A stretch of DNA of 33,239 nucleotides from positions 1 to 33,239 of the forward strand of contig JAJXVT010000014.1 in assembly GCA_021781995.1 (NCBI GenBank), in the 5' to 3' direction. Position numbers and translations under genes: made by a program. Source of the DNA: a bacterium. Lineage in GTDB: Bacteria; Chlamydiota; Chlamydiia; Chlamydiales; SM23-39. Of this stretch, positions 1 through 8,859 are shown piece by piece. The notes beneath the pieces are model-generated. The model had not been told where the DNA came from. It searched no databases and worked only from the letters and a program-made list of their open reading frames with translations. Position 1 is the first letter of the stretch; every line of letters begins with the position of its first letter.

Positions 1-124
1 AGCGGCGGTTTGTTTTTCCGGTCACTTTCAAGCCGATACCTTTCTTTTTTTTCGCGATCCCGCGAAGTGCATAAGAGCGGCCGAAGGCCGGTTTTTTTCC
101 TGTAATGGCGCAGACTTTGGACAT
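1..124 (-). CDS. rpmB: 50S ribosomal protein L28 (5' part, runs off the window)
   Basis: Reading the minus strand from the ATG at 124-122 gives [15 protein letters not shown], then [19 protein letters not shown] and TGKTNRR, with no stop before the window edge. The N-terminal pattern (C-x-x-TGKxPxxGxSY, then a [20 protein letters not shown] block) is that of bacterial L28, a structural protein of the large ribosomal subunit. About 41 of some 90 codons are present. In C. trachomatis rpmB lies directly beside malQ, as I recall it; here one extra gene sits between them. It is separated from the upstream transglutaminase/TPR gene by about 105 bases containing a hairpin, so it may have its own promoter. 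Confidence 0.93.
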   Translation of the reverse strand, partial: MSKVCAITGKKPAFGRSYALRGIAKKKKGIGLKVTGKTNRR

Positions 125-198
125 AGGTTCCCTTTACGTAAAGCGTAGACTATAGCAAAGTGGCGTAAATTGTGCAATTGAAATAAAGGGACTTCTGG

Positions 199-230
199 AA
201 AATGGCTTTACCCGTTAAAATCGCCATTTT
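199..230 (-). terminator. Hairpin at the 3' end of the transglutaminase/TPR gene
   Basis: AAAATGGC at 199-206 pairs perfectly with GCCATTTT at 223-230 around a 16-base loop. The right arm overlaps the stop codon of the upstream gene. On the minus strand the hairpin is followed by CCAGAAG, not a T run, so it is a weak or factor-dependent terminator at best. Part of the loop and right arm resembles the dispersed repeat near 11570. Confidence 0.4.
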
Positions 231-1746
231 AGGCGGGATCGGGACAGGCTCTCTGCAGGGTTTGCCGTAAATCTTTGAGCGCTTTGGGCTGATGGTCGCG
301 CGATTTGACAATGCTTTCGGCTGTTTTGAGATATTTCCACGCGGCGTTGTGATTCATCCGCTGGAGATGAATTGCGGCAAGGTAATAACAAACGGTTGGA
401 TTGGTGGAATCTAACTCCATATAACGCTCTAAGTGCGGGATGGCCTCTTTTTCACGGCCTAGCTGCAAATGGGTAATGGCTAGGTGAAAAATGCCGGCTC
501 TAAAATTGGGGTGTTTTTCTAGGATCTCTTCAATATCTTTTTGCTTTTGTAAAATAGATTGACGGGTCTCGTCGACTTCTTTGAAAATGGTGCGAATGGC
601 TTCGGCGCTGGCTTGCCCGGTGAGATAATCTTCTGCGATATTGTCAGGGGTTACCTGATGATCGGGGATAATGGAACTGGCTTCTTTGAGGAGTTTTTCT
701 CCTTTTTGTTTGTCTCCGATAAAGAGATATTGATAGGCCAAAAAAGTTTGAATGAGGGGGTCTTTGTTTAAATATTGAAGAGATTTTTCATAGAGTTCGA
801 TGGCGGCTTTGGGATCGTCGCGATGCCAGGCAACGGCTGCTTGGTTCATAAAGGCGAGTCCTATGACTTCCTTTGTATTGCGCTCTTGGAGTTTCCGGGT
901 TTCGAGGCTAAGGTACGCTTCGGAGGGTACGTCGATGCCTCTCGCGGTGGTCTCTATGTTTGTGATTTCTCCATTGGCTGTTCTATATGAAACGTAAATG
1001 TGGCCAGGAGGGGTAATGGCATGCAGAGGCAGGTCGAGTCTTTGAGCGAGCGATAGGTAAAGAATTGAAACCCCAAGGCAGACGCCGCGGCGGCTTTCTA
1101 TAACGGAGGGAAGCAGGGTATAAAGATCTATGTCTTTTGCGTATAGAGAATGGGGGGGGAATCTAAACCGCAGTTCAGAAAAAATGTAATCGTTGATAAT
1201 GCGGATTTTTTCTAAGGCGGTGGAATCGGGCTGGAGGCGGGCGAGGATTTGCAGGGCCATGAGGTCTAAGCTCGCTTCTATTTCTCGGATTTTTTGCTTG
1301 TTATCCGACCCCATTTCTGCAACAAGCAGGCCTCGGGCCAAATCGACCTCTTCGGGTTTTAGGGCGTTGAGTTCTTCCACAGTCCAAATGTTTGCGCCTT
1401 TGAGGTTGCGGTTGGGAAGGTGCGCGGCTAATCGTTCAATGATGAGAAGCTGGCTTTCTTCAAGCAGTGGGGCCGTGGTTTGGGTCGATCGATTGACCAA
1501 GGAAATAATTGGCTTGGCGTCCATTGCGGGAAAGCTCATTTCGGGATCGCATTCGACGCATCCTCCGGATAATAGTTTCCACGCGTGCTGCAGTGCATTG
1601 TGCCCTTCAGGGGTATTCGGATAGAGCTCGTAAAAGGCAAAATGTTGGGCGATCGATGTTTGATCGAGGGTGGAATACAGAGTCGTCAGCTGTGAGGTGT
1701 GCAGAGTTGCAGCGGCCAGAAGGGGAAAAAATGAGAGTGATTTCAC
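229..1746 (-). CDS. Exported transglutaminase-like (SirB1-type) protein with TPR repeats
   Basis: I place the start at GTG 1746-1744, seven bases after an AAAGGA ribosome binding site and 19 bases after the malQ stop; this gives 505 aa beginning VKSLSFFPLLAAATL, a short hydrophobic segment like a signal peptide. An ATG at 1800 would add 18 residues, overlap malQ and hide that segment. The middle of the protein has the SirB1/transglutaminase-like pattern RRGVCLGVSILYL...PPGHIYVSY (Cys about residue 223, His about 249). The C-terminal half is a run of TPR-like helices (for example YEKSLQYLNKDP, AIPHLERYMELDSTNP). The family contains proteases, transglutaminases and inactive scaffolds, so the reaction is not known. 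Alternative: a periplasmic TPR scaffold. Confidence 0.75.
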   Translation of the reverse strand: MKSLSFFPLLAAATLHTSQLTTLYSTLDQTSIAQHFAFYELYPNTPEGHNALQHAWKLLSGGCVECDPEMSFPAMDAKPIISLVNRSTQTTAPLLEESQLLIIERLAAHLPNRNLKGANIWTVEELNALKPEEVDLARGLLVAEMGSDNKQKIREIEASLDLMALQILARLQPDSTALEKIRIINDYIFSELRFRFPPHSLYAKDIDLYTLLPSVIESRRGVCLGVSILYLSLAQRLDLPLHAITPPGHIYVSYRTANGEITNIETTARGIDVPSEAYLSLETRKLQERNTKEVIGLAFMNQAAVAWHRDDPKAAIELYEKSLQYLNKDPLIQTFLAYQYLFIGDKQKGEKLLKEASSIIPDHQVTPDNIAEDYLTGQASAEAIRTIFKEVDETRQSILQKQKDIEEILEKHPNFRAGIFHLAITHLQLGREKEAIPHLERYMELDSTNPTVCYYLAAIHLQRMNHNAAWKYLKTAESIVKSRDHQPKALKDLRQTLQRACPDPA

Positions 1747-1765
1747 GGGATGTCCTTTTTTTGTA

Positions 1766-3262
1766 CTATATGTGTGAATGGACGATTTTCGCAAATGCAT
1801 CTTGTAGCTCAGCGTGCGAGACTATCTCTTCTACATAGGGCCGATAGCGGTAGACCCAGTTGGCTTTGGTCTCTTCTCCGGGTATATTAATGCGCTCATC
1901 TTCGGGATTGGGCCACACAAGCTCGGGAAAAAGGGCGAGGGTTTCTTGTAATAGGTTGATGTGGAATAGCGATGCTGTATGGTGAGAGTCTTTTAAAATA
2001 TCAAAGCGCTCTCCAGCGCTGAGAACGGGGGCATAAGTCCAGTGTTTAAAATGAGCAAAGCTTTGGGCTTCTTCATGAAATTTTTGCCACCATAAACCTA
2101 GCGGTTCTAAATCGTGGGTGGAGACGGTAGTCAAACTCAATGGTTCATAATGATCAAAGGGAATATAGCTGTGATGCCAATCTCTTTGCCAGCGCATCAC
2201 TTTTGTTCCGCAGATGCCTAGCTCTTTTAAAATGTGGGGCACAAAAGGGGGGATAGTTCCTAGATCTTCTCCAATGGGCAAAAGTGAGGAGGATTGGATC
2301 AATACTTCTAAAATTTTTCGTCCATGGTCGGGCCATTGGGCTGCATCGGAGGGAATAAAGTGTCCTTCGGTTGCTTTTTTATCGGGTGGAATAGCCCAGA
2401 TGCGAAAAAAACCTACGATGTGGTCGATGCGGTAAATGTGAAAATATTCTTCCGCAACTTTTAAGCGTCGTTTCCACCAACGATAGTCGTTTTGTTCCAT
2501 GGCTTGCCAATTGAATAGAGGAAAGCCCCATTTTTGTCCGAGTTGGTTGTATTGGTCCGGAGGGGCGCCCGCGACTAATTCTAAGTGAAATAGTTCTCGC
2601 TCTGACCAGACGTCCGCGCTGTCTGGGCTGATTAAAATAGATAGATCTCCTTTTAAAAATAGGCCCGCGGCATCTGCTGCTTGGCGCACTTGATGCATTT
2701 GTCGGTAACATAGGTACTGGACGAAGGTATAAAATTCTCCAGATTGTTCAGGAAGGGAACCCGGCCAATCTTTCCAATGGCTGTTATTGTAAAGATCTTT
2801 ATAAGCGCGAAAACGGGCGTAGGGATAAACCCAGGGATGGTCCTGGAGAAATTGCTGGTACTCTTTGGTTGTTAGTAGATGGATGTTGTGTTCGAAATAG
2901 TGTTTTAACCATTGGAGTTTTTGGTGCTTTACTTGAGTAAATTGCGTGTGCTGGCTCGTCATGAAAGGTGCAAAGGAATCGAGTGATTCGTGGGGATTTG
3001 GCAAGGCGGATAAAGACAGATAGACCGGATCGAGGGCGCACGAGGAAATGGGGTTATAAGGACTTGGATCTTCTCCGGAATCATTGAGAGGCAGTAATTG
3101 AATGACATCTAAGCCTATCGAACGGCACCAGGGAATTAAAGGGAGTAAGTCTAAAAATTCACCAATCCCGCAGCCATTTTGGGAGCGCAAGGAGGCCAAT
3201 GCGACCACGATTCCATGATGGGGGTATTTGCCAATCCGATGCCATTGGGGATCGGTCATCAT
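1766..3262 (-). CDS. malQ: 4-alpha-glucanotransferase (amylomaltase, GH77)
   Basis: 498 aa, the usual length for GH77. It transfers maltosyl/glucan units between alpha-1,4-glucans in cytosolic glycogen metabolism. The conserved catalytic set is visible: nucleophile Asp280 in YRIDH, acid/base Glu332 in PIGEDLG, and transition-state Asp384 in VSTHDLEPLG; the N-terminal LLPLND and SPYNPISS motifs and GAPPDQYN are also intact. The ATG at 3262 overlaps the scc1 stop by four bases (ATGA), so it is translationally coupled to the type III secretion genes. That odd partnership of a glycogen enzyme with secretion genes is conserved in Chlamydiaceae (CT_087 to CT_091). Confidence 0.96.
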   Translation of the reverse strand: MMTDPQWHRIGKYPHHGIVVALASLRSQNGCGIGEFLDLLPLIPWCRSIGLDVIQLLPLNDSGEDPSPYNPISSCALDPVYLSLSALPNPHESLDSFAPFMTSQHTQFTQVKHQKLQWLKHYFEHNIHLLTTKEYQQFLQDHPWVYPYARFRAYKDLYNNSHWKDWPGSLPEQSGEFYTFVQYLCYRQMHQVRQAADAAGLFLKGDLSILISPDSADVWSERELFHLELVAGAPPDQYNQLGQKWGFPLFNWQAMEQNDYRWWKRRLKVAEEYFHIYRIDHIVGFFRIWAIPPDKKATEGHFIPSDAAQWPDHGRKILEVLIQSSSLLPIGEDLGTIPPFVPHILKELGICGTKVMRWQRDWHHSYIPFDHYEPLSLTTVSTHDLEPLGLWWQKFHEEAQSFAHFKHWTYAPVLSAGERFDILKDSHHTASLFHINLLQETLALFPELVWPNPEDERINIPGEETKANWVYRYRPYVEEIVSHAELQDAFAKIVHSHI

Positions 3263-3705
3263 GGCCTAAGTCCGGGTGGAAATAAGGCAGGGGCGCTCAT
3301 GGGACCTGCTCGTCCATTGGTCACAGAATCTCGCCATTCTTCTGCTTTATCTATAAATGGCAAGAGTAAACTAGCGAGTTTTTCTCCGGAAAGAATATCA
3401 AATGGGTAGCGTTGAAATAAAAAAAGATGATTGGTTTTGGGTATGTAAGAAAAAATTCCAATGATGGGGTCTTTTTCTCCGTTGGATTTTAAAGCGGCTT
3501 GCAACACATTTTCACGAAATTTGCCGGGAGGGATTTCTACGACGTTGCTGGTAATGAGTAAGTTTTCTTGCGTTTCATCCGCTTGAAGCTGTATAATGAG
3601 CCCTTTTTTGACTTGGATAGCGCATGCGTGATTGCGATCTCGATGCAATGAAGTTTCGAAAACGTTAGATAAGGCAGCGAGCAGCTCTTCAAATCGATCG
3701 GTCAT
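3259..3705 (-). CDS. scc1: Type III secretion chaperone Scc1/SycE-like
   Basis: 148 aa, small and mixed alpha/beta, opening MTDRFEELLAALSNVF, as in class I secretion chaperones of the SycE/CesT group. In Chlamydia, Scc1 works with Scc4 to bind the gatekeeper CopN, whose gene lies immediately upstream here with a four-base ATGA overlap (3702-3705). The downstream partner malQ overlaps by four bases too. Position between copN and malQ equals that of CT_088. The C-terminal 20 or so residues (Ala/Pro/Gly-rich) look like an unstructured extension. The assignment leans on gene order as well as sequence. Confidence 0.9.
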   Translation of the reverse strand: MTDRFEELLAALSNVFETSLHRDRNHACAIQVKKGLIIQLQADETQENLLITSNVVEIPPGKFRENVLQAALKSNGEKDPIIGIFSYIPKTNHLFLFQRYPFDILSGEKLASLLLPFIDKAEEWRDSVTNGRAGPMSAPALFPPGLRP

Positions 3706-4865
3706 GAATCCTCTTTGTTTTTCTTCTGATTGGGCTGATCGTTTTCCTCTTCTTCTTCAAATTCGTCTTCTAGTTCTTCGAGGGTATCTAAAAGAGCTTT
3801 TTGTAATTCTTCTCGATGCACTTGGTTTCGATAATAGCGCGGCGCTATTTGTTTCATTGCATCTCGATATTGTGTAAAAATAACAATTTGGGCTGCCACT
3901 TCTTCTGAAATGCCGAGCAGTTTCGCAAATTGTTTGATTTTATCCGGGTTGACGTAACGTTCAGCGAGTAATTTAATGAAGGTTTTGGCTAATACTTCAA
4001 AGGTCAGTCTAGGAGGATAGAGGAGATCGTAAGTATTGAATTGTCTTTGCATGAGGCGAAGACGGGATTGAAAAAAACCAAAAATGCCTAAAATGCCTTG
4101 AAGAGATCTCGTTTCTCCGATCAAGCGAACGAGCTCTCCAGGTGGGATTGAGGGACCTTTTGACTTTAGGTCTGCACCTAAGGCGTGTAACAAAAAGGTG
4201 ATGGCTGTTTTTAGCTTTTCGTACTGGAATTTATCGGTGAGCTCTTCAAATAATTTGAGCGGTTCTCGAGGATTGCCCGTGATATCGCGATACATATCGC
4301 GCAATGAGGCGGCTCCGGCTAACCCTTGTTTTTCAAACGCTCGGGATTGCTCTCCGATATTGCGTCCGGCAGCAACTTCTCTTGCAAATGAGCGATTGAG
4401 GTGCTCTTTTGCGAGAATTAGGTTGTTTTTCATCGGCCCGTCGGCAGTTTCGATGAGGTAGTCAAGGGCCTCGTCTGCAAGTGCATGATCGGGATAGACT
4501 TTTAGCACTTTATTAAGGATTTCTTCGGGAGTATCATCGAGCGTAAGAGTCGATCGAAGGATGAGGAGAGTTTTGGATTTTAGTTCATTGTTATTGCTTT
4601 GAAATCGAGAAGCGGCTTCTTCTGCATCGCCAACACCTTTGATTTTTTCTTGACCGGCGAGAGCTTGTTCTTGTTTTTCTTCGGCCTTTTTGGATGATTT
4701 AAGCTCTTGCATCGGAAGAAAACGCTGGTAAATGGCCATGGGGCTAGTATCGGATTGAACAGTTTCTGATTCGACCTGGATGAGTTCTTCTTGCGCTACG
4801 AGTTGCTGCAATTCTCGAATAGCTTGTAGATTGATTTGAGCTGCGCGCGAAACCGGCGTATTCAA
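3702..4865 (-). CDS. copN: Type III secretion gatekeeper CopN (SctW/YopN-TyeA family)
   Basis: 387 aa. SctW proteins plug the export gate and set the order of substrate secretion; chlamydial CopN is also exported and can bind tubulin. The protein is helical throughout, with the family's C-terminal TyeA-like half (LTFEVLAKTFIKLLAERYV, then QIVIFTQYRDAMKQIAPRYY). It ends in a long acidic-then-basic tail (EELEDEFEEEEEND...NQKKNKEDS). The start is a TTG at 4865-4863, five bases after GGAGG; an ATG five bases upstream is in another frame, so TTG is forced. Eleven bases separate it from the sctV stop. Confidence 0.92.
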   Translation of the reverse strand: MNTPVSRAAQINLQAIRELQQLVAQEELIQVESETVQSDTSPMAIYQRFLPMQELKSSKKAEEKQEQALAGQEKIKGVGDAEEAASRFQSNNNELKSKTLLILRSTLTLDDTPEEILNKVLKVYPDHALADEALDYLIETADGPMKNNLILAKEHLNRSFAREVAAGRNIGEQSRAFEKQGLAGAASLRDMYRDITGNPREPLKLFEELTDKFQYEKLKTAITFLLHALGADLKSKGPSIPPGELVRLIGETRSLQGILGIFGFFQSRLRLMQRQFNTYDLLYPPRLTFEVLAKTFIKLLAERYVNPDKIKQFAKLLGISEEVAAQIVIFTQYRDAMKQIAPRYYRNQVHREELQKALLDTLEELEDEFEEEEENDQPNQKKNKEDS

Positions 4866-4876
4866 TCATGCCTCCG

Positions 4877-7003
4877 TTAAATCAGTTGGATTCGTCCCAA
4901 GGGTTGAATGCGAATTTCGGGGACGATCTCTTGATAGGAGACGACCGCGAGATCGGGGAATTCTCCCTCGATTAATTTACGCACAAACCGGCGCACGTCA
5001 ATGGCTGTTAGCAAAACGGGAGGCTGCCCTCCGGGTGGAGTCGGCACTACTACGTTTCTCATAGAGTGCAAAATCATTTGTACTGAGTCTGGATCCAGAG
5101 CGAGATATGATCCGGCTGATGTTTGTTTAATAGCTCCGCGAACCATATCTTCGATTTCTGGATCGAGAAGATATACAGACAAAACGCTTTGTCCCATCGA
5201 GTATTTGTAGCTAATAAAGCGCTTAAGTGAAGATCGAACATATTCGGTTAATAAAACTGTGTCTTTTTCGGTTTGAGCCCATTCGCTGAGTGCTTCAAGT
5301 ACGGTACGTAAGTCTTTAATAGAAATTTGTTCTTGCACCAATCGACGCAAAATCTCTGTTAATTTTTGCAGCGGTACCAGTCGGGTTACTTCTTTGGTTA
5401 AATCGGGGAATGATTTTTCAATAAATTCTAAAATGGCGCGCACTTCCTGAATACCGATAAAATCACTCGCATATTGGCGATAAAATTTAGATAGATGTAA
5501 AATGATTACTTCCAATCCTGTCCAGAATCGAATGGAAGCTTTTTGTAAAATTTCTTGATATTTTTGATCTACCCAAAGGCTTGGCATGCCCATCGTGCCG
5601 GCTGATGTGATAAAGGGGACGTTATAGCGACGGAGCGTCTCTTCTGTTTCATTGGTTAGTAGATGCTTTAATATGATTTTACCGCGTAAAATAGGCACTT
5701 CGTTTAAGTGAATCCCGTACTCGTTGCTTTCGAGCGATAATGAATCGGTGCGTACATGGACCCCAGGGAAGCGTACGCCGAGATCTTGATAAAGCGCATG
5801 ACGCATTTTAGGAATCATTTGGTCGATAAACGTAATTCCCTGTTTATCCTTGCGAATCAATAAAGAAATTGCAGAGCCGACTTCTAATACTACAGGCAGC
5901 GTTAACGCGTAATCGGTTCCTGCGCCGCCAGAAATAGCGTGGCCTGGCACATCTGTTTCAACAGAGCTAATGCCAGCAGCTGTTTTCGCAGAAACTTTAC
6001 GGGCTTGATGCCAAACAACAAACCCCATTAAGCCTACAATGCTTGCCAAAGCAATGAATGGAATGGCCGGAAATCCCGGAATCCAGCCCATGAAAAATAA
6101 TACGGTACCAGCGATCATTAATGCCTTAGGCTGTTTGAGGATCTGTTCAGAGATCTCTTTACCTAGGTGAGCATCTTTCCTTTCGCTAGATACGCGAGTC
6201 GTTACGATACCGGCTGTAATTGCGATCATGAGAGCGGGGATTTGCGAAACTAGACCGTCGCCGATGGATAATAAAGAGTAGATTTTTGCTGCTTGGCCAA
6301 GAGACATATTGTGCATCATGACGCCGATGATCAACCCGCCAATGACGTTGATGACGGCAATCACAATCCCGGCGATAGCGTCGCCTTTGACGAATTTCAT
6401 CGCGCCGTCCATCGCTCCGTAGAGTTGGCTTTCTTTAGTCAATCCCAATCTTAGTTCTCGCGCTTGCGACTGATCGATAATGCCCGAGCGCAGATCCGCG
6501 TCAATAGACATTTGCTTTCCGGGCATGGCGTCCAAAGTAAAACGAGCAGCTACTTCAGCCACCCTTTCAGCACCTTTTGTGACCACGATGAATTGCACGA
6601 TGGTAATGATTAAGAAAACCACGCCGCCGACGACATAGTTGCCGCCGACTACGAAGTTTCCGAATGCAAAAATGATTTTCCCTGCATTGTGGTGAAGTAA
6701 AATTTGCCGCGTTGATGAAATGTTTACACCAAGCCGGTAGAGTGTAGTGATCAAAAGCAAGGATGGAAACATCGATAAATGAACAGCTTTTTGAATGTAC
6801 AGAGCAACAAACAAAAGCGATACGGAAACGGATAAATTTAAGGCGATCAACACATCAATGACGTGTGGCGAAACCGGAAAAATCAACATCATGATGATTG
6901 CGATGATCAGTACCGCAAGTGCCAGGTCAGATGAGCCTGAAATTGAGCCGAGCGCTTTTTCGCCTCCCAAAAAGCGAGTCAAATTATCGAGGAATTTATT
7001 CAC
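4877..7003 (-). CDS. sctV: Type III secretion export gate protein SctV (LcrD/FlhA family)
   Basis: 708 aa, full family length (CdsV in Chlamydia). The N-terminal half (to about residue 335) has around eight hydrophobic membrane segments and the family signature region LITTLYRLGVNISSTRQIL and DAMPGKQMSIDADLRSG. The C-terminal half is the cytosolic domain that forms the nonameric ring receiving substrates and chaperones. The start is GTG at 7003-7001, overlapping the sctU stop as GTGA, so sctU and sctV are translationally coupled. No disruption is visible. Confidence 0.97.
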   Translation of the reverse strand: MNKFLDNLTRFLGGEKALGSISGSSDLALAVLIIAIIMMLIFPVSPHVIDVLIALNLSVSVSLLFVALYIQKAVHLSMFPSLLLITTLYRLGVNISSTRQILLHHNAGKIIFAFGNFVVGGNYVVGGVVFLIITIVQFIVVTKGAERVAEVAARFTLDAMPGKQMSIDADLRSGIIDQSQARELRLGLTKESQLYGAMDGAMKFVKGDAIAGIVIAVINVIGGLIIGVMMHNMSLGQAAKIYSLLSIGDGLVSQIPALMIAITAGIVTTRVSSERKDAHLGKEISEQILKQPKALMIAGTVLFFMGWIPGFPAIPFIALASIVGLMGFVVWHQARKVSAKTAAGISSVETDVPGHAISGGAGTDYALTLPVVLEVGSAISLLIRKDKQGITFIDQMIPKMRHALYQDLGVRFPGVHVRTDSLSLESNEYGIHLNEVPILRGKIILKHLLTNETEETLRRYNVPFITSAGTMGMPSLWVDQKYQEILQKASIRFWTGLEVIILHLSKFYRQYASDFIGIQEVRAILEFIEKSFPDLTKEVTRLVPLQKLTEILRRLVQEQISIKDLRTVLEALSEWAQTEKDTVLLTEYVRSSLKRFISYKYSMGQSVLSVYLLDPEIEDMVRGAIKQTSAGSYLALDPDSVQMILHSMRNVVVPTPPGGQPPVLLTAIDVRRFVRKLIEGEFPDLAVVSYQEIVPEIRIQPLGRIQLI

Positions 7004-8075
7004 TTAAAGAGCTCCTGATTGATGTCCGGATTTTCTTCTAAAGCACGGATCCATTTTAATATTTCGGCGATCGCAGAGTATGTATCTTCTGGCACATAAT
7101 CTGAAATTCGCCCTTTTGTGTACAGCTGCCGCGCTAGTTCTACATTTCGCATAATTGGCACATTGTTTTGAATCCCTATTTTTATGATTTGATCGGCAAC
7201 AGTGCCAACACCCATCGTTAAGATGGTGGGAGCCGGCTGCTTTTCGGGGTCATAACCCAATGCAACCGCGATATGCGTAGGGTTGGTAACAATCGCTCTA
7301 GCCATTCTGGCAACACGAGGACCTTCCTGATAGGCGATTTCTCTAGATAGTTCTCGCCGTTTAGATTTAATCATCGGGTCGCCCTCTGTATCTTTATATT
7401 CTTGTTTGACCTCAAATTTTTCCATTTTCATTTCTTTGGCAAAATTTTGCTTTTGAAAAGCAAGGTCAAAAAGAGCAACGAGTAAAAAGAAAATTCCCAC
7501 GCGAATAGTAGCCGAAACTAAAAAGTCATGCACGATGCTTGCGCTAGCGGAAAGAGGCATCATAACTGATGAGATAATGTTAGGCAGGCTATCCCACAAA
7601 ATGATGTAAATGATGATGCCTGCGCCGATGATCTTTGCAATGGATTTTAATAAATCCACTAGAACTTTTAGCTTGAATTTTTGCTTAATTCCTTCAATTG
7701 GATTTAATTTTTTTAGGTCGAATTTCATCGGTTCGAAAGAAAAGACGGGCCCGACGACCAAAAAACTGACCAAAACACCAATGAAGCACACTATCCCCAT
7801 TAAGGGTAGACTGGTAACTAAAATCAATTCAGCGGCCCCCGTAAACAACCAGGTATTCGAGTCATAAAACCTTCGCCTGTGTTGGCCACTTGTTGAAAGA
7901 TTTCGATAGTAAAAGCACCGATTTTTTCATACAGATAATTGATAGATACAAGTGCCCCGGCCATCGATGCAACAAAGGTGAAAGCCGCAGGCATGTCCTG
8001 TACTTTGGCGACTTGGCCTTTTTTGCGCGCGTCTTTTAGTTTTTTTGGCGTTGCCTTCTCGGTTTTTTCGGCCAT
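7000..8075 (-). CDS. sctU: Type III secretion switch protein SctU (YscU/FlhB family), split by a frameshift
   Basis: The N-terminal frame starts at ATG 8075 (MAEKTEKATPKKLKDARKKG) and stops at 7824-7826 after 83 codons. The rest is in the next frame and ends at 7000. The frames join at the T4 run (A4 at 7866-7869 on the plus strand): adding one T gives ...GEGF-YDSNTWLFTGAAELI and a 358-aa protein, the length and layout of chlamydial CdsU (about 360 aa). Four hydrophobic membrane segments precede a cytosolic domain with an intact NPTH self-cleavage site at about residue 265, the motif that switches substrate class. The operon is otherwise intact. Sequencing error, programmed slippage and genuine mutation all remain possible. 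Confidence 0.9.
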
Positions 8076-8159
8076 TGCGTAGAGTATGCCTTCGGTTAAG
8101 ACTTGCAGTCCTGCATTACTTTACCTGAGAGCTTTGCCATCGGTCAAGTGTCTGTGAAC

Positions 8160-8732
8160 CTACTGAGTAGATTCTTCAGGAGGCGGAGAATCTGGAGGCG
8201 GCAACGGAGGTGATTCCGCACGTGGTGCGATGTTTGGAAAAAGATTTAATAAAGTCGTAAGACAGGGATCGGGTTCTTCTTCCGGAGCATACGCATCTGG
8301 AAGAGAAGCGATGTACGCATAGGCTCTGTCTTTCCACATTTGAAATGCGATATCGTGTTGAGCTGCGGAGGTTTGATAGCGTAACTGCAGCTGTACAGTA
8401 AAGTGATCTATCGTTTTTTTGAGTTCTTTACATGATTGGATATGTTCAGGCGTAGAAAGAGAAACACGAAAAGATTGAACTAGTGTTTTGGTCGTTTTAG
8501 GATTAGTTTCTGCTTGAAGCTGCGACGCTAGTTTTTCTGCTGATGCGCGTCTGGCCTGCCAGGGTCTTTGCTGCATACTATACATATGTAAAAAATGGAG
8601 GTGGAATGTTTGCCAAATCCGTTCGTCTTGAGACGGGATAGAATCGGCAAATTGTTTGAGACTATGTTGGCATTCGTGCAACAATTGACTTTCTAAATAA
8701 AACAGATCCAGTTCTTTGCGAGTTATTGTCAT
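8160..8732 (-). CDS. Hypothetical protein, 190 aa, helical with proline-rich tail
   Basis: I do not recognise this protein. The start chosen is ATG 8732 (MTITRKELDLFYLESQ), preceded by AAAGGTGG at about ten bases; an in-frame ATG at 8768 would add 12 residues without a clear ribosome site. The body is predicted helical and Gln/His-rich, with no signal peptide or membrane span; the last 30 residues are proline- and acid-rich (PPLPPPDSPPPEESTQ). It lies between sctU and a divergent kinase gene, in a block absent from the equivalent Chlamydiaceae locus. Its place beside the secretion operon and the disordered tail would suit a secreted effector or chaperone-bound cargo, but that is inference only. 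Confidence 0.7.
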   Translation of the reverse strand: MTITRKELDLFYLESQLLHECQHSLKQFADSIPSQDERIWQTFHLHFLHMYSMQQRPWQARRASAEKLASQLQAETNPKTTKTLVQSFRVSLSTPEHIQSCKELKKTIDHFTVQLQLRYQTSAAQHDIAFQMWKDRAYAYIASLPDAYAPEEEPDPCLTTLLNLFPNIAPRAESPPLPPPDSPPPEESTQ

Positions 8733-8768
8733 AATAATGCAACCACCTTTCTTTTGTAATAATTTCAC

Positions 8769-8859
8769 TGATTTGATAATTAATCAACATAAATAATTTA
8801 ATTAACTTTAATTAAATCTTAACAATATGTAATTAATTATAAATATAAGGGAGGGGTGT
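8769..8859. promoter_or_regulatory. AT-rich divergent promoter region of the 190-aa gene and kinase 1
   Basis: This 90-base stretch is nearly all A/T. It contains TTGAT-AATTA-ATCAA (8773-8787) and the 15-mer TGTAATTAATTATAA (8828-8842), which recurs with one mismatch before kinase 2 (10338-10352). An AAGGGAGGGG ribosome site lies just before the kinase 1 ATG. The TATAA of the 15-mer is the best -10 candidate and would leave a very short leader. Confidence 0.5.
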
